Source: an uncultured Megasphaera sp. (GTDB lineage Bacteria > Bacillota > Negativicutes > Veillonellales > Megasphaeraceae). From it: a stretch of DNA of 63,332 bases. The DNA is taken from contig UQHB01000013.1 in assembly GCA_900540735.1 (NCBI GenBank), positions 1-63,332 of the forward strand, in the 5' to 3' direction. This document shows positions 58,550 through 63,332 of the stretch, piece by piece. The position numbers were made by a program, and so were the translations under genes. Each line of letters begins with the position of its first letter. Position 1 is the stretch's first letter. Under the pieces are notes generated by a model that was given only the letters and a program-made list of their open reading frames with translations, was not told where the DNA came from and searched no databases.

Positions 58550-59908
58550 TTAGTTTGTCAGGCTCCGCATCGGTGCCGGAATTCGGCCGCCGCGGGCAAT
58601 AAAGGCATCGGATTTATAGGGATTGACGTTGATAATCGGGCAATAGCCTAAGAGGCCGCCAAATTCAACCGTATCGCCTACTTTTTTACCTGGAACCGGA
58701 ATGACGCGGACTGCTGTGGTCTTATTGTTAATCATGCCAATAGCTGCTTCGTCGGCAATAATCGCCGAAATCGTAGCCGCACTCGTATCGCCAGGAATCG
58801 CAATCATATCGAGACCAACAGAGCAAACACACGTCATGGCTTCCAATTTTTCTAAGGACAAACTGCCCCGGCCAACGGCTTCGAGCATGCCCTTATCTTC
58901 ACTTACTGGAATGAATGCGCCAGAAAGGCCGCCTACGCGAGACGACGCCATGAGGCCGCCTTTTTTGACGGCATCATTAAGGAGCGCCAAAGCCGCTGTC
59001 GTACCAGCAACACCACAGCTTTCTAGGCCCATTTCTTCCAAAATAGCAGCGACACTATCGCCTACAGCCGGTGTCGGCGCTAGGGATAAGTCGATAATGC
59101 CAAAGGGAACGTTAAGCCGTTTCGACGCTTCCATAGCCACGAGCTGGCCTACGCGCGTAATCTTAAAGGCCGTCTTTTTAATCGTTTCGGCAACGACATC
59201 AAACGGCTGTCCTTTGACTTCTTCTAAGGCCCGTTTGACGACGCCAGGACCGCTGACGCCAACGCTGACACAAGAATCGCCGTTCGTTACGCCGTGGAAA
59301 GCACCAGCCATGAAGGGGTTATCTTCGACGGCATTGGAGAAGACGACGAGTTTCGCACAGCCTAAAGCATCTTGGTCTTTCGTCCGTTCTGCTAAATCCT
59401 TAAAGATACGGCCCATTTCAGCTACAGCATCCATATTGATGCCTGCTTTCGTCGAACCAACAGCGACAGAACTACATACGATATCCGTCGTCGCTAAGGC
59501 TTCCGGAATGGACGCAATGAGACGGCGGTCACCGATAGATGCGCCGCGGTCGACGAGAGCGGAAAACCCGCCGATGAAGTTGATGCCAATAGCCTTCCCT
59601 GCTTTATCGAGGGTCCGGGCGACTTCGACGTAGTCCGTCAAATCGCTCGAGCCGGCAACGATGCTAATCGGCGTTACAGAGACGCGTTTATGAATAATAG
59701 GCACACCGTATTCCTTCGAAATAGCTTCGCCCGTTTCGACGAGGTGTTCGCCATACGTCGTAATCTTGTCGTAGATTTTACGGCATAACGTTTTACCATC
59801 GCTGGCACAGCAGTCCAGCAAACTAATCCCCATGGTGATGGTGCGCACGTCGAGATTATTTTTTTGAATCATTTGATTCGTTTCTAATACGTCTTGAATT
59901 GTCAACAT
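58550..59908 (-). CDS. PFL family (DUF711/UPF0210) protein
   Basis: 452 residues, full length for the family (residues MLTIQDVLETNQMIQ... to C-terminal FIARGGRIPAP). Despite the name it is unrelated to catalytic pyruvate formate-lyase; its fold resembles radical-enzyme barrels but function is unknown. It lies 10 bp after an ACT-domain gene, a pairing conserved in many Firmicutes. Confidence 0.92.
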   Translation of the reverse strand: MLTIQDVLETNQMIQKNNLDVRTITMGISLLDCCASDGKTLCRKIYDKITTYGEHLVETGEAISKEYGVPIIHKRVSVTPISIVAGSSDLTDYVEVARTLDKAGKAIGINFIGGFSALVDRGASIGDRRLIASIPEALATTDIVCSSVAVGSTKAGINMDAVAEMGRIFKDLAERTKDQDALGCAKLVVFSNAVEDNPFMAGAFHGVTNGDSCVSVGVSGPGVVKRALEEVKGQPFDVVAETIKKTAFKITRVGQLVAMEASKRLNVPFGIIDLSLAPTPAVGDSVAAILEEMGLESCGVAGTTAALALLNDAVKKGGLMASSRVGGLSGAFIPVSEDKGMLEAVGRGSLSLEKLEAMTCVCSVGLDMIAIPGDTSAATISAIIADEAAIGMINNKTTAVRVIPVPGKKVGDTVEFGGLLGYCPIINVNPYKSDAFIARGGRIPAPMRSLTN

Positions 59909-59918
59909 ACGCTATCAC

Positions 59919-60191
59919 CTAACCTACGCGATGCATTGCATCGAAAATTTTCCGGTTCTGAGCCCGAATTTCTACGCCTAAGGCATCGCCTTTTTCTTTT
60001 AAGAGATTTTGCAACGTATCCAAATCAACGGCTGCGTCTGTCATATCTACAATCATGGCCATATTAAAAATATCATCTAAAATAACCTGATTAATGGTCA
60101 GGATATTTACTTTGTTTTCTGCCATAATCTGGCTTACAGCAGCAATAATGCCTGTACGGTCTACACCGACTACAGTGACTACAACATTCAT
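59919..60191 (-). CDS. ACT domain protein (UPF0237)
   Basis: 90 residues comprising one ACT domain: VVVTVVGVDRTGIIAAVSQIMAE then the second helix with DTLQNLLKEKGDALGVEIRAQ. ACT domains bind amino acids or other small ligands; the ligand is unknown. Probable regulatory partner of the PFL-family protein downstream. Confidence 0.92.
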   Translation of the reverse strand: MNVVVTVVGVDRTGIIAAVSQIMAENKVNILTINQVILDDIFNMAMIVDMTDAAVDLDTLQNLLKEKGDALGVEIRAQNRKIFDAMHRVG

Positions 60192-60228
60192 GGATCTTCA
60201 CTCCTTTATCATTACTTCCATATCACCT

Positions 60229-60237
60229 ATTATAGCA
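60229..60237 (-). promoter_or_regulatory. Extended -10 promoter for the ACT-PFL pair
   Basis: TGCTATAAT on the minus strand is an extended -10 (TGnTATAAT), ~40 bp before the ATG; no good -35 is needed with this element. Confidence 0.55.
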
Positions 60238-60262
60238 TAGATGCTATGGAAATTGCCACATT

Positions 60263-61897
60263 TTACTTTCCTAAAGCCTGAGTAATTAATTTTTTACCTT
60301 CATCTAAGAGTTTTTCTGCAGCCTCTTCTGAAACAAAGCTTTCGGCATAGAGTTTGTACATGTCTTCTGTGCCAGATGGACGAGCGACGACCCAGCCGTC
60401 TTCTGTCGTGATTTTCACGCCGCCAATAGCATAATCACCGTACGGAGATTTTGATAAAATTTCCGTAATCGGCGAGCCGCAAAGGGTCTTTTCCGTTACA
60501 TCAGCTGCCGTCAGGGAGCTGATTTTTGCTTTTTCTTCGAGCGTTGCCGGTGCATCACTGCGCATGGTGTACGGACGGCCCAAGGTTTCACATAAGTCAT
60601 TATAATAAGCTACTGGGGACTTGCCTGTAACAGCTTTGATTTCGCACGCTAAGAGGCACATAATCATGCCGTCTTTATCCGTCGTCCAAACACTGCCGTC
60701 TTTAGCGACGAAGGAGCCGCCGGCACTTTCTTCGCCAGCAAAGGCGATTTTCCCTTCTGTAAATAAGGAGCCAAAGTATTTAAAACCAACCGGCACTTCA
60801 TAGCACGGACGCTGTAACTGCGCTGCAGCGCGTTTCAACAAATCCGTCGTAACGACGGTCTTAGCAATGCCGCGGCCTGGGAAATTGCGGTGCGTCAAGA
60901 GATAATGAGCAGCCACGGTCAAATAGGCATTGGCTGTAATCATGCCTTCTTTGCCGGAAACGATGCCAAAGCGGTCATAGTCCGGGTCATTAGCGAGGAT
61001 TAAATCGTAGTTGTCTTTGCTCTTCGTTACGGCAGACATAACGTAGCTCGATGAGCAATCCATACGCACTTTGCCGTCATGGTCGTAATTCATAAACGTA
61101 AACTGCGGGTCGTATGTATCATTGACGAAGTCAATAGGAATATGGTAATGCTTCGAAATTTGATGCCAATAATTCATGCCCGAACCGCCTAAGGCATTGA
61201 CGAGAATCCGTAAATTAGCCTGACGGATAACGTCCATATCGATAATGTTTTCCAGTTCGGCTACGTATAAACCTTTGTAGTCGTAAGGCACAACGAAGGT
61301 GCTCGCTTTCGCTTCGTCATAGGAAACAATATGCACGTCTTTATTGCCTCCTTGGAGGAGACGGTTTGCTTCCGTTTCGATGGCTTTCGTAATGTCTCCA
61401 TCAGCCGGGCCGCCTGTAATGGGATTGTACTTGATGCCGCCATGTTCTGGTGGATTATGGGACGGCGTAATGATCAGGCCGTCAGCTAACTGTTCCATCC
61501 GTCCTTCGTTATAGCGGAGAATAGCCCGCGATACAGACGGTGTCGGTACGAAGTCATGGTCGCCGTCTACATAGGCCGTAACACCATTCGCTACGAGAAC
61601 AGATAAGACTGTTTCATAGGCTAATTTCGATAAGTAATGCGTGTCTTCGCCGACGAATAAGGGGCCGGTGGCACCAAATTTTGTGCGGAAATTGCACACA
61701 GCCTGCGTAATGGCTGCGACATGGTCTGCTGTAAAACCGCCGTTTTCTGCTTGTCCCCGATGCCCAGACGTGCCAAACCGTACTTGCTGGTGCGGATTCG
61801 TTACGTCAGGATGAATCGAATGATAGGCTTCGTTAATTGCATCTAAATTGATATAATCTGTTGATTGTACCTTTGTTCCTGCCAATGTATGAACCAT
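60263..61897 (-). CDS. pgm: Phosphoglucomutase (alpha-D-glucose phosphate-specific)
   Basis: 544 residues, the E. coli Pgm type. Motifs: FGTSGHRGQAENGGF, the active-site Ser loop TPSHNPPEHGG, metal-binding DPDYDRFG, sugar-binding GEESAGGSF and phosphate-binding RPSGTEDMYK. It interconverts glucose 6-phosphate and glucose 1-phosphate, feeding UDP-sugar pools used by surface polysaccharides. Confidence 0.96.
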   Translation of the reverse strand: MVHTLAGTKVQSTDYINLDAINEAYHSIHPDVTNPHQQVRFGTSGHRGQAENGGFTADHVAAITQAVCNFRTKFGATGPLFVGEDTHYLSKLAYETVLSVLVANGVTAYVDGDHDFVPTPSVSRAILRYNEGRMEQLADGLIITPSHNPPEHGGIKYNPITGGPADGDITKAIETEANRLLQGGNKDVHIVSYDEAKASTFVVPYDYKGLYVAELENIIDMDVIRQANLRILVNALGGSGMNYWHQISKHYHIPIDFVNDTYDPQFTFMNYDHDGKVRMDCSSSYVMSAVTKSKDNYDLILANDPDYDRFGIVSGKEGMITANAYLTVAAHYLLTHRNFPGRGIAKTVVTTDLLKRAAAQLQRPCYEVPVGFKYFGSLFTEGKIAFAGEESAGGSFVAKDGSVWTTDKDGMIMCLLACEIKAVTGKSPVAYYNDLCETLGRPYTMRSDAPATLEEKAKISSLTAADVTEKTLCGSPITEILSKSPYGDYAIGGVKITTEDGWVVARPSGTEDMYKLYAESFVSEEAAEKLLDEGKKLITQALGK

Positions 61898-62088
61898 ACT
61901 ATGTCACCTCTGCATTTGTTTTTGACAATCTACTCCATTTTCTATACAATGAAAGTAAAGTCTATTGTACGTTGACCATGACGAGGACAGCGTATTTTTA
62001 TTTACTTTATTATACCAAATATTAAGGTATGATAACAGGGACTAATGCAAATTACAAAAAATATACACTGTAAAGGAGTCGATATACT

Positions 62089-62841
62089 ATGAAATATATT
62101 TCTTGGAACGTCAACGGCCTGCGCGCAGCCATGAAAAAAGGCTTTATGGATGTCTTTCGTGAGCTAGATGCCGATATTTTCTGCCTCCAAGAAACGAAAC
62201 TGCAAGCCGGGCAAATCGAAATGGACTTACCAGGCTACGAGCAATACTGGAATTATGCCGATAAAAAAGGCTACAGCGGCACAGCGATTTTCACGAAAGA
62301 AAAGCCCCTTGCTGTGACCTATGGTCTCGGCATAGATGAACACGACCACGAAGGGCGCGTCATTACCCTCGAGTACCCAGACTACTACTTCATTACATGC
62401 TACACGCCGAACAGCCAAAATGAATTAGCCCGCCTGCCGTACCGCATGGAATGGGAAGATGCATTCCGCAACTATCTCGTCGAATTAAACAAAAAGAAAG
62501 GGGTCATCCTCTGCGGTGACCTCAACGTAGCCCACGAAGAAATCGATTTAAAAAATCCGAAGACGAACCGCAAGAACGCCGGTTTCTCTGATGAAGAACG
62601 GGCGAAAATGACGGAGCTCTTACAGGCTGGCTTTACAGATACGTGGCGATACTTCTATCCTGATATGACCGGCGTATACTCGTGGTGGAGCTATCGTTTC
62701 AAAGCACGGCAAAACAACGCAGGATGGCGCATTGACTACTTCATTACATCCAAGGATTTAGACAGCCGTCTGAAAGATGCCAAAATTTACACGGACATTA
62801 CAGGCAGCGACCATTGCCCAGTAGGTCTCATTTTAGAATAA
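62089..62841 (+). CDS. exoA: Exodeoxyribonuclease III
   Basis: 250 residues. AP endonuclease/exonuclease family 1 motifs: SWNVNGLRAA, LQETKLQ (catalytic Glu), CGDLNVAHEEIDL, WRIDYFITS and SDHCPVGL. It incises abasic sites and trims 3' ends in base-excision repair. AAAGGAG precedes the ATG; single gene with its own terminator. Confidence 0.96.
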   Translation: MKYISWNVNGLRAAMKKGFMDVFRELDADIFCLQETKLQAGQIEMDLPGYEQYWNYADKKGYSGTAIFTKEKPLAVTYGLGIDEHDHEGRVITLEYPDYYFITCYTPNSQNELARLPYRMEWEDAFRNYLVELNKKKGVILCGDLNVAHEEIDLKNPKTNRKNAGFSDEERAKMTELLQAGFTDTWRYFYPDMTGVYSWWSYRFKARQNNAGWRIDYFITSKDLDSRLKDAKIYTDITGSDHCPVGLILE

Positions 62842-62858
62842 TATAGAACTATATAGCA

Positions 62859-62897
62859 AAAGAGGGCGTACTCCCTACTGGGTACACCCTCTTTTTT
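62859..62897 (+). terminator. Terminator after exoA
   Basis: AAAAGAGGG.GTAC / GTAC.CCCTCTTTT followed by Ts. Confidence 0.88.
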
Positions 62898-62902
62898 ACA
62901 TG

Positions 62903-62933
62903 AAAAAAACCGGCAACTCGAAAGTTACCGGTT
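62903..62933 (-). terminator. Terminator after the cold-shock gene
   Basis: ACCGG.AACT / AGTT.CCGGT with a TTCG loop and a U7 run on the minus strand. Confidence 0.9.
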
Positions 62934-62970
62934 AAAAGGTCTTCTTTTTATGAATGTAATCGCTTGATGC

Positions 62971-63168
62971 TTACGCTTTTACAACGTTAGCAGCCTGCGG
63001 TCCACGAGCACCGTCAACGATATCAAATTCTACTTCTTGACCTTCTGTCAAGGATTTGAAACCATCTTCCTGGATAGCCGAGAAATGTACGAACACATCG
63101 CCGCCATCTTCTCTTTCAATAAAACCATAACCTTTTTCTGCGCTAAACCATTTTACTTTACCGTGCAT
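62971..63168 (-). CDS. Cold shock protein (CspA/CspB family)
   Basis: 65 residues, a single OB-fold. RNP1 is KGYGFIE and RNP2 is DVFVHFSAI. It binds single-stranded RNA as a chaperone. AGGAGG lies 9 bp before the ATG. A long leader (~50 nt) and a near-consensus promoter (TTGACA-17-TACACT) suggest strong expression. Confidence 0.97.
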   Translation of the reverse strand: MHGKVKWFSAEKGYGFIEREDGGDVFVHFSAIQEDGFKSLTEGQEVEFDIVDGARGPQAANVVKA

Positions 63169-63219
63169 GACAAAATCCTCCTAAAAAAACATTTCCAGCT
63201 ATCATCTAGCTCTTTATAC

Positions 63220-63248
63220 AGTGTATCATACTCCCTGCGTAATGTCAA
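63220..63248 (-). promoter_or_regulatory. Cold-shock gene promoter
   Basis: TTGACA (63243-63248) and TACACT (63220-63225) on the minus strand with 17-bp spacing, ~50 bp before the ATG. The rest of 63169-63332 holds no gene. Confidence 0.8.
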
Positions 63249-63332
63249 CCAAAATTGCAGGATTGATACCTTCTTTTGTGTAGATTTGTCAATCATATGT
63301 TACATGCTATACGAAAAGAGTCGAGTACCTCT

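Noticed and set aside
58550..59908. Pyruvate formate-lyase
   Set aside because: The PFL family name refers to DUF711/UPF0210 proteins; the Cys-Cys catalytic pair and C-terminal glycyl-radical motif of true formate-lyases are not present.
63303..63332. Possible truncated fourth copy of the structured hairpin element at the window end
   Set aside because: TATACGAAA here resembles the flank of copy 3 and could begin an arm, but the conserved interior would lie beyond the window, so nothing can be confirmed.
1..63332. CRISPR arrays, tRNA or rRNA genes, and transposase genes
   Set aside because: No regularly spaced short repeats, cloverleaf-like sequences or transposase motifs were noticed on either strand; a dedicated tRNA/IS search was not possible.

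Overview
The window reads as chromosome of a diderm Firmicute of the Negativicutes, most likely Megasphaera (M. elsdenii-like). The evidence is a Firmicutes-type gene set (infC-rpmI-rplT with a leader attenuator, queT/queF behind a preQ1 riboswitch, a PhoH/PIN protein) together with outer-membrane features: a beta-barrel protein ending in Phe, a YadA-type trimeric autotransporter with an ESPR signal peptide, and a C-terminal SLH domain of the kind that holds the Negativicutes outer membrane to peptidoglycan. Two adjacent thiolases fit an acyl chain-elongating anaerobe. The genus call is inference; no rRNA lies in the window.

1-14,560: ten closely spaced minus-strand genes form one operon that looks like a c-di-GMP-controlled exopolysaccharide synthesis and export system. 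In transcription order: nucleotide-sugar dehydrogenase, outer-membrane barrel protein, large NodB-repeat deacetylase, PilZ-hyaluronan-synthase-like transferase, second NodB-like protein, GH18-like hydrolase, EAL phosphodiesterase with a dead GGDEF, active GGDEF cyclase, and a LOG-family nucleotide hydrolase. Its leader carries a homopolymeric C8/G8 tract, an adjacent inverted repeat and a strong terminator hairpin before the first gene. A 232-bp near-identical direct repeat (3' end of the LOG gene plus terminator) brackets the operon.

14,900-20,210: LOG remnant, an orphan ORF, a structured intergenic region, HD-domain protein, PhoH, a small secreted protein, queF-queT under a preQ1-I riboswitch, and signal peptidase I. 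20,268-27,318: a seven-gene translationally coupled operon (methyltransferase, MATE exporter, nickel/peptide-type ABC importer). 27,421-32,071: DUF523, infC-rpmI-rplT, DUF1653, dGTPase, VTT-family protein and an unknown protein. 32,391-41,841: mostly plus strand, with a 27-residue membrane peptide, two thiolases, a PotE-type antiporter, a DEAD-box helicase, a lipoprotein and a DAACS symporter, interrupted by two minus-strand membrane proteins.

41,938-48,639: a 2,233-residue trimeric autotransporter whose upstream region repeats the C8-plus-inverted-repeat-plus-leader-hairpin arrangement of the polysaccharide operon. 49,062-56,117: complete F-type ATP synthase operon with a c subunit that appears to carry two carboxylates. 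56,287-63,168: wecB and a WecA/TagO-type transferase, PFL/ACT pair, phosphoglucomutase, exonuclease III and a cold-shock protein.

The most notable signals are the polysaccharide operon and its flanking repeat, the matched switch-like upstream regions of the two surface systems, and a thrice-repeated intergenic hairpin whose stems differ between copies while complementarity and loop are kept.
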